A stretch of DNA of 8,283 bases from Methanosphaera sp. Lineage in GTDB: Archaea; Methanobacteriota; Methanobacteria; Methanobacteriales; Methanobacteriaceae. A program made the position numbers and the translations under genes. Shown piece by piece: positions 1 through 6,698 of this stretch; position 1 is the first letter of the stretch, and the number at the start of each line of letters is the position of its first letter. The notes under the pieces are model-generated. The model saw nothing but the letters and a program-made list of their open reading frames with translations, had not been told where the DNA came from and ran no database searches. The DNA is taken from positions 1-8,283 of the forward strand of contig JAJQHG010000154.1 of the NCBI GenBank assembly GCA_021199865.1, in the 5' to 3' direction.

Positions 1-1155
1 TACAGTTTTTAGATCCACCAGGAATGCATCAATATTCTCACGTTTAACATGAGGCATTAAAACTATACGTATAGCATGTGGATTCTCACCAATAGATACC
101 TCCCAACCATAGCCTAATAATTTATCATGTAAAGATTCAACATCCATAACATCTGTAATGAAGGCTAACACATTAAGTTCTGGTTTATGTATCAATTTAA
201 TACATGGTATATCTAATAATTGCTTATATGTATAATCTGTTAAACTGATAACATTATCCCCTATTTGTTTATATCCTTCTATGCCATAATAGTTTAATAG
301 TGTCCATGTAGCAGCAGTTGATGCCCCTGTACGTGTACCAACAATTGTTGTCTGATTATCCTTAGTTAAGTAAGGTGTTTTGATAGCTAATTTCTCAAGG
401 TATTCTTTTTTCCTGAAAATTATTCCACCAGAAGGTATTGGTGCAAGACCCATCTTATGTGGATCAATAGTTATTGAGGACACACCTCTAAGTTCAAAGT
501 CAAATCTTGTAGGGTTCTCTTTTCCAATATTCATGAATGGTATCATAAATCCCCCAAGAGCAGCATCCACATGCAGATATACTCCATGTGAATATGCAAT
601 ATCTGATATTTTAGGTATATCATCAATCAATCCTAGCTCAGTAGTACCAGCAATAGCCACAATAGCCATAGTATTTTCATTAATTAAGTCTTCTAGTTTA
701 GATGTATCAATCTTATACTCACTAGTTAATGGAACATATACTGGTTTAATATCAAGCATACGAATAATCTTATTAAAAGAGAAATGTGAAGTCTTTGGTA
801 AAATTAATTCAGGCTTACCCTCATTATCCTTTTCTTGGTATAAATATTTAGCAACAGTAATAGCCATAATATTAGCCTCTGTTCCACCAGTAACTATATG
901 ACCTGATGCATCATCTAAGTGTAGAAGGTTACCTATTGATTTAATAACTTCCTCCTCCATCATACTAGTACCCTTAAATAATCCTGGATCACCAAGATTT
1001 GTGTCAAGAAACATATTATATGCTTCTATTCCAATAGGATCTGGGTGTGTACACATGGATCCTAGTATTTTACCAGAAGAATAACTCATATCCTGAGAGT
1101 GATATTTTCTTAAATCATTAAATACTTCATCTTTACTTTTTCTTTTCTGTTGCAT
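1..1155 (-). CDS. mfnA: L-tyrosine/L-aspartate decarboxylase MfnA (3' end cut by window edge)
   Basis: PLP-dependent group II decarboxylase. In methanogens MfnA converts tyrosine to tyramine for methanofuran, and related archaeal enzymes also convert aspartate to beta-alanine for coenzyme A. Translating the minus strand from the ATG at 1155 gives 385 uninterrupted codons to the window edge with no stop. Family members run about 385-400 residues, so only the last few are missing. Visible motifs are TGGTEAN at residues 89-95 (PLP phosphate region), a His near 124 that should stack on the PLP ring, HVDAALGG near 195-202 with Asp197 for the pyridine nitrogen, and ITIDPHKMG near 228-236 with Lys234 as the Schiff-base lysine. 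A weak AGGG sits 7 nt before the ATG. The gene lies downstream of ppsA on the same strand, 138 bp away. Tyrosine or aspartate preference cannot be read from the sequence. Confidence 0.93.
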   Translation of the reverse strand, partial: MQQKRKSKDEVFNDLRKYHSQDMSYSSGKILGSMCTHPDPIGIEAYNMFLDTNLGDPGLFKGTSMMEEEVIKSIGNLLHLDDASGHIVTGGTEANIMAITVAKYLYQEKDNEGKPELILPKTSHFSFNKIIRMLDIKPVYVPLTSEYKIDTSKLEDLINENTMAIVAIAGTTELGLIDDIPKISDIAYSHGVYLHVDAALGGFMIPFMNIGKENPTRFDFELRGVSSITIDPHKMGLAPIPSGGIIFRKKEYLEKLAIKTPYLTKDNQTTIVGTRTGASTAATWTLLNYYGIEGYKQIGDNVISLTDYTYKQLLDIPCIKLIHKPELNVLAFITDVMDVESLHDKLLGYGWEVSIGENPHAIRIVLMPHVKRENIDAFLVDLKTV

Positions 1156-1174
1156 TATTATACCCTAAATATTT

Positions 1175-1182
1175 TGTATAAA
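1175..1182 (-). promoter_or_regulatory. Possible box A (TATA) for mfnA
   Basis: The minus strand reads TTTATACA here, close to the methanogen box A consensus TTTATATA. It lies about 20 bp before the mfnA ATG. Normal archaeal spacing would place the transcript start at or next to the ATG, giving a nearly leaderless mRNA. The spacer is so AT-rich that such matches arise by chance, so this is tentative. mfnA could instead be read through from ppsA. Confidence 0.3.
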
Positions 1183-1282
1183 GAAAATACTTTTAATAAT
1201 AATTGTTATTAGAATAATATCTTACTAAAAATAGTGGCTAATTATTTATTAAGTAAATAACTAGTAAAATGGTGAAGAGTGT

Positions 1283-1303
1283 TGATGAATAATTTATTCA
1301 TCA
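1283..1303. repeat. Inverted repeat spanning the ppsA stop codon
   Basis: TGATGAATAA, one central T, then TTATTCATCA form perfect 10-bp arms. The repeat covers the last ppsA codons (Asp-Asp-Glu), the stop (TAA, 1294-1296) and 11 bp beyond. As RNA it could fold into a hairpin with about 8 bp of AU-rich stem once a minimal loop opens. No long T run follows on the minus strand, so it is not a classic terminator. It may mark or protect the 3' end of the ppsA mRNA. Confidence 0.45.
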
Positions 1304-3600
1304 TCTAAAGATTTACGTGCTGCGTCAAGAATAATCTTCTTTTCTACCTTAGCAACAAGATTTCTAATAGTTTCTACTGCATCAGTATTTGCAGAAATAC
1401 TATCAATACCTGCTTCTACTAGTTTTTCAACTATCTCTGGTTTACTACCAGCTTGTCCACAGATACTTGTTGTAACACCAGCAGCCTTACATTTCTTAAT
1501 TACATCAGTTAGTAATTTAATTATTGCAGGGTGTGCCTCAGTATAATGTTTTGCTACTAACTCATTGTTTCTATCAAGAGCTAAAGTATACTGTGTTAAG
1601 TCATTTGTACCAAAGCTTATGAAGTCTAATCCTTCAGCAATAAAGTCTTCAATAATAATTGCAGATGCTGGTGTTTCAACCATCATACCAAAGTCTACAT
1701 CAACGTGTGGTATTAGGCCAACAGATCTTGCAATCTCTTTTGCTTGACGTAACTCTTCAGGCTTATGTAATAATGGTAACATTACTCCAATGTTTGTGTA
1801 TCCCTGATCATGTAACTTCTTAATAGCCTTAAATTCTGCTTTTAAGATGTCAGGTTGATCAAGTTCACGTCTAATTCCTCTCCAACCTAGCATTGGGTTT
1901 GCTTCTTCTGGCTCATTTTCTCCACCTTCTAATGTTTTAAATTCATCAGTTGGTGCATCAAGAGTTCGATACCATACTGTCTTTGGATAGAATACATCTA
2001 CTACTTTAAGTATACTTTCTACTAGGACATCAACTAACTCATCTTCACGTCCCTCATCAATATACTTGTATGGTACAGTACCAGTTGCAAGCATCATATG
2101 CTCTGTTCTGAGTAATCCTACACCGTCAGCTCCTGTAGCATATGCTTTCTGTGCAGCTTCAGCCATACTTACATTAACTTTTACATCAGTTACTGTAACT
2201 ACAGGTGCAGATTGTACAACTTGAGTTTCTTGCTCAGTAGTATTTGATGAATCAGCTACTGCTATTTCACCTTTATATACTATACCTTTCTTACCATCAA
2301 TTGTTACCTTTGTGTTCTCTTCAAGTACTGTGGTTGCTTCACCAGTACCAGATACACATGGTATTCCAAGTTCTCTTGAGATAATAGCTGCGTGACATGT
2401 TACTCCACCCTCATCAGTTACAATACCATTTGCTCTCTTCATTGCAGGTACCATATCAGGTGTGGTCATGGTTGTAACTAAGATATCACCATCTTGTATC
2501 TTATCTAGCTCATCTAATTGTTTAATTATCTTTACTGTACCAGATACCATTCCAGGTGATGCTCCAAGTCCTCTTGTAATCTCTACTCTCTCATCAGAAT
2601 CTATATCATCTGATTCACCCATAACTGTTACAGTATCATCAAGGGTCGTGATTGGTCTAGCTTGTAACATGTATACTTTACCATTTTCTACTCCCCACTC
2701 TGTATCCATTGGTGATCCATAATGTTTCTGGATTTTGTGACCTAGTTGTACTAATTGTTCTAGATCAGAGTCCTCTAATACCTTTTTATCCTTCATATCA
2801 TCAGGTACATCTATTTGTACAGTGTTACCTGTTTCAGGATCTTTAGTAAACATTGTTTTCTTGGTGTTAACAAGGTAAGATTCTACCTTATCAGCCACTT
2901 TATCATATCGGCAGGTATCAGGTGTTACTGTACCAGATACTACACCTTCTCCAAGTCCCCATGCTCCTTCTATGAGCATTTCTTCAGCTCCAGTTGAAGG
3001 ATCAACAGTAAACATTACACCAGACTTCTCAGAGTTTACCATCTGCTGTATTACTACAGCTATTAATACTTTTGAGTGGTCAAAATCATTCTCAGCTCTG
3101 TAGAATATTGCTCTAGCCTCAAATAGTGAAGCCCAACATTTCCTTACATTAATTAATAAGTCTTCTACACCAGAAATGTTTAGGTATGTTTCTTGTTGAC
3201 CAGCAAAAGATGCATCAGGTAAGTCCTCAGCTGTTGCTGATGATCTTACAGCTACAACAACTTCATCAAGATCTACATTTACACATAGAGCATTATATGC
3301 TTCTACAATTACATTCTGGATATTTGATGGGATCTCAGTTTTAATGATTAATTCTTTAATCTCTTCTGCTACTTTTTGTAGTTCAGGTGTATCATTAATA
3401 TCCAGATTTTCTAGTTTATGATTAATTTGATCTACAATCCCTGTTTTGGTTATGAATTCAAGGTATGTTTCGGAAGTGATTACAAAACCTGGGGGTACAG
3501 GTATTCCTGCATTTGTTAATTCTCCGAGGTTTGCACCCTTTCCTCCAGCAATAGGTATATCCTCTTTACCTAGCTGCTCAAAAAACTCAACGTAATTCAT
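1294..3600 (-). CDS. ppsA: Phosphoenolpyruvate synthase (pyruvate, water dikinase)
   Basis: Converts pyruvate, ATP and water to PEP, AMP and phosphate, the first step of gluconeogenesis from pyruvate in methanogens; cytosolic. Numbering is from the GTG at 3609. The ATP-grasp, pyruvate-phosphate-dikinase N domain spans about 8-325, with AGGKGANLGEL at 21-31, VRSSATAEDLPDASFAGQQ at 121-139 and TEWG...LQARPI ending near 320. The swivelling phosphohistidine domain follows, with catalytic His406 in GGVTCHAAIISRELGIP. An S/T/Q/E-rich linker lies near 448-472. The C-terminal TIM barrel binds pyruvate, with LLRTEHM near 499, the PEP-utiliser signature DFISFGTNDLTQYTLALDR at 662-680, and Cys717 in CGQAGS as the likely proton donor. 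All key residues are present. Start: I prefer the ATG at 3600 (768 aa) because an SD-like GAGTG sits 6 nt before it and MNYVEFFEQL looks like a typical family N-terminus. The GTG at 3609 (771 aa) is the alternative. Confidence 0.96.
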   Translation of the reverse strand: MNYVEFFEQLGKEDIPIAGGKGANLGELTNAGIPVPPGFVITSETYLEFITKTGIVDQINHKLENLDINDTPELQKVAEEIKELIIKTEIPSNIQNVIVEAYNALCVNVDLDEVVVAVRSSATAEDLPDASFAGQQETYLNISGVEDLLINVRKCWASLFEARAIFYRAENDFDHSKVLIAVVIQQMVNSEKSGVMFTVDPSTGAEEMLIEGAWGLGEGVVSGTVTPDTCRYDKVADKVESYLVNTKKTMFTKDPETGNTVQIDVPDDMKDKKVLEDSDLEQLVQLGHKIQKHYGSPMDTEWGVENGKVYMLQARPITTLDDTVTVMGESDDIDSDERVEITRGLGASPGMVSGTVKIIKQLDELDKIQDGDILVTTMTTPDMVPAMKRANGIVTDEGGVTCHAAIISRELGIPCVSGTGEATTVLEENTKVTIDGKKGIVYKGEIAVADSSNTTEQETQVVQSAPVVTVTDVKVNVSMAEAAQKAYATGADGVGLLRTEHMMLATGTVPYKYIDEGREDELVDVLVESILKVVDVFYPKTVWYRTLDAPTDEFKTLEGGENEPEEANPMLGWRGIRRELDQPDILKAEFKAIKKLHDQGYTNIGVMLPLLHKPEELRQAKEIARSVGLIPHVDVDFGMMVETPASAIIIEDFIAEGLDFISFGTNDLTQYTLALDRNNELVAKHYTEAHPAIIKLLTDVIKKCKAAGVTTSICGQAGSKPEIVEKLVEAGIDSISANTDAVETIRNLVAKVEKKIILDAARKSLDDE

Positions 3601-3653
3601 CTTTGACACTCTTCTAATAATTTATTTAATTTTATTATCTTCTAATAAATAAT

Positions 3654-3661
3654 TTATATAA
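3654..3661 (-). promoter_or_regulatory. Candidate box A for ppsA (proximal)
   Basis: TTATATAA on the minus strand, about 54 bp before the ppsA ATG. Typical archaeal spacing predicts a start near 3631 and a leader of roughly 30 nt containing the SD-like GAGTG. The motif is itself palindromic, so its direction is inferred from the flanking gene. Confidence 0.45.
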
Positions 3662-3715
3662 CTTAAAGGATTAAATCCAAATATTAATAAAGAATACTGG
3701 TTAAATTCGTGGCGT

Positions 3716-3723
3716 TATATAAA
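3716..3723 (-). promoter_or_regulatory. Candidate box A upstream of ppsA (distal)
   Basis: Exact TTTATATA on the minus strand, followed by ACGCCACG, the only GC-rich patch in this spacer. It lies about 115 bp before the ppsA ATG and 32 bp past the rpl10e stop. It would start a transcript near 3693 with a leader of about 90 nt. It is the better consensus match of the two candidates, so ppsA may have two promoters. No T-run terminator is visible after rpl10e, so readthrough from there is also possible. Confidence 0.45.
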
Positions 3724-3754
3724 TCCACTATTTATTCTATTATTCTTTTATAAT

Positions 3755-4240
3755 CTAGAATTGGACAAGGTCTGATCCTTTCTCAACTTCTAATTTACAT
3801 GAAACAGGTAGTTTCATTGAAGCTCTCTTAAGAGCTACTTTAGCATGTTCGAAGTTGTTTGGAGTTACATATGCTGTAATAATTTTCTGGTTTGCACGTA
3901 CTAATGCTTCAGAACTTACTGCTTTACCAAATGCTCCTCTCATACCACTCTGTACCCTATCTGCTCCTGCTCCAGTAGCCATAGGGTTTTCTCTTACTAT
4001 GTGGTGTGGGTATACTCTTATTTTTAATCTGTATCCCATTCTACCAGTTGTTCTTTGTAAATATCTGTTTGCAGCAATCCTGGCAGCTTCAAGAGCATTG
4101 TGTGATAAATGGGTATGTTCTTTAACTTCTAATGTTACTTGTAATGGAAAATCTTCTGATAAATTACCCATATCATACTGTACAATCTTTGATGCTGGGA
4201 TTTTTCTTATATAATCTTTTCTTGTATATGGTCTGACCAT
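3755..4240 (-). CDS. rpl10e: Large-subunit ribosomal protein L10e (uL16 family)
   Basis: Archaeal/eukaryotic counterpart of bacterial L16. It binds 23S rRNA near the A site and the central protuberance of the 50S subunit. The 161-residue product is within the usual archaeal length range. Family features are the basic start MVRPYTRKDYIRKIPASKIVQYDMG, the helix with ALEAARIAANRYL, the RVYPHHIVREN stretch at about 75-85, the glycine-rich internal loop MATGAGADRVQSGMRGAFGK near 87-106 that reaches toward the peptidyl-transferase region, and a C-terminal KLPVSCKLEVEKG strand. The start ATG at 4240 is fixed by a strong ribosome binding site ending 6 nt upstream. The gene is divergent from pcc1 and upstream of ppsA on the same strand. 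It is not in a ribosomal protein operon here. Confidence 0.98.
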   Translation of the reverse strand: MVRPYTRKDYIRKIPASKIVQYDMGNLSEDFPLQVTLEVKEHTHLSHNALEAARIAANRYLQRTTGRMGYRLKIRVYPHHIVRENPMATGAGADRVQSGMRGAFGKAVSSEALVRANQKIITAYVTPNNFEHAKVALKRASMKLPVSCKLEVEKGSDLVQF

Positions 4241-4246
4241 TCTTTT

Positions 4247-4254
4247 ACTCCTCC
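4247..4254 (-). promoter_or_regulatory. Strong ribosome binding site of rpl10e
   Basis: GGAGGAGT on the minus strand, 6 nt before the ATG at 4240. It is complementary to the archaeal 16S 3' end and is the strongest Shine-Dalgarno in the window, fitting a highly expressed ribosomal protein. Confidence 0.85.
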
Positions 4255-4383
4255 GTTAACTAATACTTTTTTAATTTAAAAAAAGATTTCAAAAAATTTA
4301 GTAATAATACAATAAATAGTATTTCATTTTCAAACAACATTACTGTCATTTGAATATATTAATTTATTATATGTTTAAGATAT

Positions 4384-4391
4384 TATATAAA
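4384..4391 (-). promoter_or_regulatory. Candidate box A for rpl10e
   Basis: Exact TTTATATA on the minus strand. Standard spacing gives a start near 4361 and a leader of about 120 nt before the rpl10e ATG, which is long for an archaeal housekeeping gene. A weaker TTTATTGT closer in (about 4311-4318) would give a leader of about 45 nt, so the true start is uncertain. Confidence 0.5.
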
Positions 4392-4451
4392 AATAGTGTT
4401 TTATAGAATAGATGTAACACATTTAGTAATACAACTATCTCAAATTCAAAG

Positions 4452-4467
4452 ATAAGTTATAACTTAT
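4452..4467. repeat. Perfect 16-bp palindrome upstream of pcc1
   Basis: ATAAGTTATAACTTAT is its own reverse complement over all 16 bases. It ends 5 bp before the pcc1 box A, so it overlaps or abuts the site where TFB would bind. Its size and position suit a dimeric repressor or activator site. AT-rich composition raises the chance of coincidence, and no regulator is encoded nearby. Confidence 0.45.
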
Positions 4468-4472
4468 TAATA

Positions 4473-4480
4473 TTTATGTA
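4473..4480 (+). promoter_or_regulatory. Candidate box A for pcc1
   Basis: TTTATGTA, one mismatch from consensus, 33 bp before the pcc1 ATG. It predicts a start near 4503 and a leader of about 11 nt that contains AAAGGT (4502-4507) as a short ribosome binding site 6 nt before the ATG. Confidence 0.45.
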
Positions 4481-4513
4481 CATAGATAATATTTAATTAT
4501 TAAAGGTTTTATT

Positions 4514-4738
4514 ATGAAAATTAAAACAGAAATAACATTCACATATATTGAAGCTAAATATGCACAGATTGCTTATAACTCATTATATCCTGATAATGAG
4601 GGGTTTATTGAATCAGAAGTGATTGATAACAAGTTAATATGTAAAATTGATAATGATAATATAAATACTGTGTTAAATACTATTGAAGATTTAATTCATT
4701 GTGAAAAAATGATTGAAGCTACATCTACAATAGTATAA
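4514..4738 (+). CDS. pcc1: KEOPS complex subunit Pcc1
   Basis: Small dimerising subunit of KEOPS, which with Kae1, Bud32 and Cgi121 transfers threonylcarbamoyl to A37 of ANN-decoding tRNAs (t6A). The 74-residue product fits the family's small size. Visible signatures are an N-terminal strand (residues 2-11), a helix ending in YNSLYPDNEG at about 22-31 (families typically show aLxPDN), a short strand pair around EVIDNKLICKID, and a C-terminal helix NTVLNTIEDLIHCEKM at about 51-66 (families show TLDDLLxC). It has its own promoter and is divergent from rpl10e. In many euryarchaea pcc1 sits next to rpl37ae, rpoP and prefoldin genes, and those are absent here. The assignment rests on short motifs, so another small LAGLIDADG-like or hypothetical protein is possible but less likely. 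Confidence 0.82.
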   Translation: MKIKTEITFTYIEAKYAQIAYNSLYPDNEGFIESEVIDNKLICKIDNDNINTVLNTIEDLIHCEKMIEATSTIV

Positions 4739-4740
4739 TA

Positions 4741-4800
4741 AAAATATCTAATTTTTTAATTAAATTTCAAAAATAATATAATAAATGGTGGTTAAGAAGA
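4741..4800. terminator. Convergent intergenic region with terminator-like T runs
   Basis: Between the pcc1 stop (TAA, 4736-4738) and the FKBP stop (4809) lie 70 bp. The plus strand has T6 at 4752-4757 just after pcc1. The minus strand has T5-T6 runs over 4741-4775 after the FKBP gene. U-rich tracts without strong hairpins are the usual archaeal termination signal. A 6-bp stem (ACAGAT 4803-4808, ATCTGT 4818-4823) spans the FKBP stop. Confidence 0.5.
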
Positions 4801-4808
4801 ATACAGAT

Positions 4809-5582
4809 CTATTCATCATCTGTTAATTTTTCTGGTACTTCTTCAGCATCTGTATTTTCTTCAGTTTCTTCTTCTTTAGGTGGCTGTTCGTATTCTTCTA
4901 CAAATTGTACCTTATCAATTTCCTCAATGTTTTCATAGGTTTCTCTTGCTACTCTGAACTTGGATAATGTAACTTCTTGTAGAGGTCTCTGTTCAAATCC
5001 TGCTAATTGATCAAGTTTGATTTTTGCTACACCATCTTCTATATCAATCTCTGTTTTATCAACATCTAAGTCATGGTTTCCATAGTATACTTCTATTAAT
5101 CCTTTGATCTTTTCTTCATTATCCTCTATTGTATCAAGGATTTCAATCTCATAGGTTATATCTTTTCCTGCAAGTTCATGGTTAAAATCTACTCTTACAC
5201 GTCCACCACTAATAGTTCTTACAATACCTGTGTTACCATTTGAACTTATTGGCATTCCTACAAATGGCTTAATATCCTGTCTCTTGAATTCCTTCATTGG
5301 AATTAATTGTATAAGTGATGGGTCTCTCTTACCAAATGCTTGTTCACATGGTACTTCTACTGTCTTTTTATCTCCAATATCTAATTTCTTTATCTCATCA
5401 TGTAATAATGGAATTAGTTGTGTACTTCCTACTGCTAGGATCATTGGCTTATATTCTTTCTCCTCATTGAATACTCCTGCTTCCTTAGCAACTTCCTCAA
5501 CTGTTGTATCAAATACATCTCCAGTCTCTTTTACACGTCCAGTATAATCCATTTTTACAAAAGTTTTTTCATCTATTGGCAT
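4809..5582 (-). CDS. Long FKBP-type peptidyl-prolyl cis-trans isomerase (SlyD-like with IF domain)
   Basis: Cytosolic prolyl isomerase/chaperone of the archaeal long FKBP group, 257 aa. Residues 6-80 form the first part of the FKBP fold (VKMDYTGRVKETGDVFDTT, then AVGSTQLIPLLHDEIKKLDIGDKKTVEVP). The insert-in-flap chaperone domain lies at about 85-132, with AFGKRDPSLIQLIP and ISGGRVRVDFN. The fold closes with NHELAGKDITYEIEIL at 134-149. A C-terminal domain near 152-231 begins KIKGLIEVYYGNHDLD, and a strongly acidic, disordered tail (PPKEEETEENTDAEEVPEKLTDDE) follows. No signal peptide is seen. The usual IPGLE/IPGFE motif reads IPLLHDEI here, so the active-site rim is altered. The ATG at 5582 overlaps the upstream gene by 10 bp. 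An in-frame TGA lies just upstream, so the start cannot be earlier. GGAGAT lies 11-16 nt before it. Confidence 0.93.
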   Translation of the reverse strand: MPIDEKTFVKMDYTGRVKETGDVFDTTVEEVAKEAGVFNEEKEYKPMILAVGSTQLIPLLHDEIKKLDIGDKKTVEVPCEQAFGKRDPSLIQLIPMKEFKRQDIKPFVGMPISSNGNTGIVRTISGGRVRVDFNHELAGKDITYEIEILDTIEDNEEKIKGLIEVYYGNHDLDVDKTEIDIEDGVAKIKLDQLAGFEQRPLQEVTLSKFRVARETYENIEEIDKVQFVEEYEQPPKEEETEENTDAEEVPEKLTDDE

Positions 5583-6691
5583 ATTATCTCATGATCTCCT
5601 TTTAAGTTATTTTTGATGTTAATTTTAAATTTTTTTAGAACATCCTCATTTTTATATCCTAATATCCTAATAATTTGAGGATAATTATCTATATATTTAT
5701 ATACTTCATCCTTAAATATACATGTTTCTAATACACTAAGGATTCTATTTTTTCTATGTTTACTGAAACCATAAGTTATATTATTTACTACTTCATCAAC
5801 AGTTTCAAATGGCCTATTATTAATAAAATTATTAATTGTATCCTCATCAAGTAAAGCTAATTGACTTAATTGTTCATAACTTGACTCATTAACAGTTGAT
5901 AAAATCCTCTTATTAACACGAATATTATCTAGTGGTGCATGATTACTATTTATCTCCTCTTGTAGTAGAGATATAGTTTGTTCAGGTAGAGCTTTATCAA
6001 GATCAGTAAAATCATTACTTGCTACCTTTTGTCGAATCTGAGTTCCACTAACACCTTCAAGTCGTGGAATAAAAATAAATTTGTTCTTAAAATCAAAGTT
6101 AATCTTTGATAAAGATTTTGATAGGGATACTATTACATAGTCATCATTATGTAATTTACCCTCAAGTAACACCTTCTTATCCTCCATTGATACTATCTTA
6201 TATGGTTTAGGTGCTACAGCCTTACCATTATTTATGTAATCAAGTATTATTTTAAATTTAGGATCATCACTAATATAACCTCTTGGTATATAATCTGCAT
6301 TAAGAGCTCTAAACATTAATGCTAAACATAGAGAGTATTGTCCTGAACCCATAATACCCATAGGTGGTCCTTCAACAACAATATCTGCACCAACACTAAT
6401 TGCTAATTGTACCCTTTTTTGTCTAGTTAATATGTAGGGTAAGCCCCGACCATTCCTATCAAACAAGCCTGGAACAATAGCTACAAATAATGCATCAGGA
6501 TGTAACTCTTTAGCTCTATTCATGCAATATAAATGACCATTATGTAAAGGAGAATACTCAGTAAAATCAGCAATAATTTCAGTAGTATTCCTACATCCTA
6601 CAACCTCAAGTGGACTTAACTCTAAGTCACTACAAAACTGATCACGATCCCTTAATAAATTAGCCTCAATAAAAGCCTCATCAACAACCAT
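5573..6691 (-). CDS. HIGH-family nucleotidyltransferase resembling TmcAL (tRNA cytidine acetate ligase, COG1323-like)
   Basis: 372 aa. Residues 38-140 look like the catalytic domain of bacterial TmcAL/YlbM: EIIADFTEYSPLHNGHLYCMNRA holds the nucleotide-binding HNGH at 50-53, and TRQKRVQLAISVGADIVVEGPP at 89-110 matches the family's KxxRAxxALxxGaDlViELP pattern. GVSGTQIR at 213-220 is the second adenylate-binding motif, equivalent to ISxTxIR. The C-terminal part ends YPQIIRILGYKNEDVLKKFK at 337-356, like the RVLGf...G..lLk segment of TmcAL's tRNA-binding domain. Bacterial TmcAL uses ATP and acetate to make N4-acetylcytidine in tRNA-Met. Whether this archaeal protein does so is inference. Differences are a 36-residue N-terminal extension and VPGLFDRNGRGLP where bacteria have VMSGxFxQRGEPA. 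No other start codon occurs before Met57, so the ATG at 6691 stands; GTGAT sits 3 nt before it. It is co-transcribed with the FKBP gene. Confidence 0.75.
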   Translation of the reverse strand: MVVDEAFIEANLLRDRDQFCSDLELSPLEVVGCRNTTEIIADFTEYSPLHNGHLYCMNRAKELHPDALFVAIVPGLFDRNGRGLPYILTRQKRVQLAISVGADIVVEGPPMGIMGSGQYSLCLALMFRALNADYIPRGYISDDPKFKIILDYINNGKAVAPKPYKIVSMEDKKVLLEGKLHNDDYVIVSLSKSLSKINFDFKNKFIFIPRLEGVSGTQIRQKVASNDFTDLDKALPEQTISLLQEEINSNHAPLDNIRVNKRILSTVNESSYEQLSQLALLDEDTINNFINNRPFETVDEVVNNITYGFSKHRKNRILSVLETCIFKDEVYKYIDNYPQIIRILGYKNEDVLKKFKINIKNNLKGDHEIICQ

Positions 6692-6698
6692 AAAATCA

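Larger units (their letters stand above)
4241..4513. other. 273-bp divergent spacer between rpl10e and pcc1
   Basis: Very AT-rich, non-coding, with no tRNA or other recognisable RNA gene. It holds the rpl10e ribosome binding site, a short AU inverted repeat (CTTTTTT at 4266-4272, AAAAAAG at 4279-4285) in the rpl10e leader, a minus-strand box A at 4384-4391, a 16-bp palindrome at 4452-4467, and the pcc1 box A. It is the largest internal spacer in the window. Confidence 0.6.

Noticed and set aside
380..901. 173-codon open frame on the plus strand
   Set aside because: It lies wholly antisense to mfnA, whose minus-strand translation carries all PLP-decarboxylase motifs. The plus-strand product resembles no family and has no ribosome site.
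448..1155. mfnA being a pseudogene because no stop is seen
   Set aside because: The frame is intact to the window edge and the missing length is only a few residues, so this is edge truncation.
1282..1303. C/D-box RNA suggested by TTGATGA near the ppsA end
   Set aside because: No matching D box (CTGA) at suitable distance, and the motif is better explained by the inverted repeat over the stop codon.
3855..4214. 119-codon plus-strand open frame with hydrophobic stretches
   Set aside because: Antisense shadow of the highly conserved rpl10e gene.
4241..4513. Hidden small gene or structured RNA in the rpl10e/pcc1 spacer
   Set aside because: Frequent stops in all frames, no conserved-looking RNA core, and a length explained by two divergent promoters.
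5230..5547. 105-codon plus-strand open frame
   Set aside because: Antisense to the FKBP gene, with no initiation signal and no recognisable domain.
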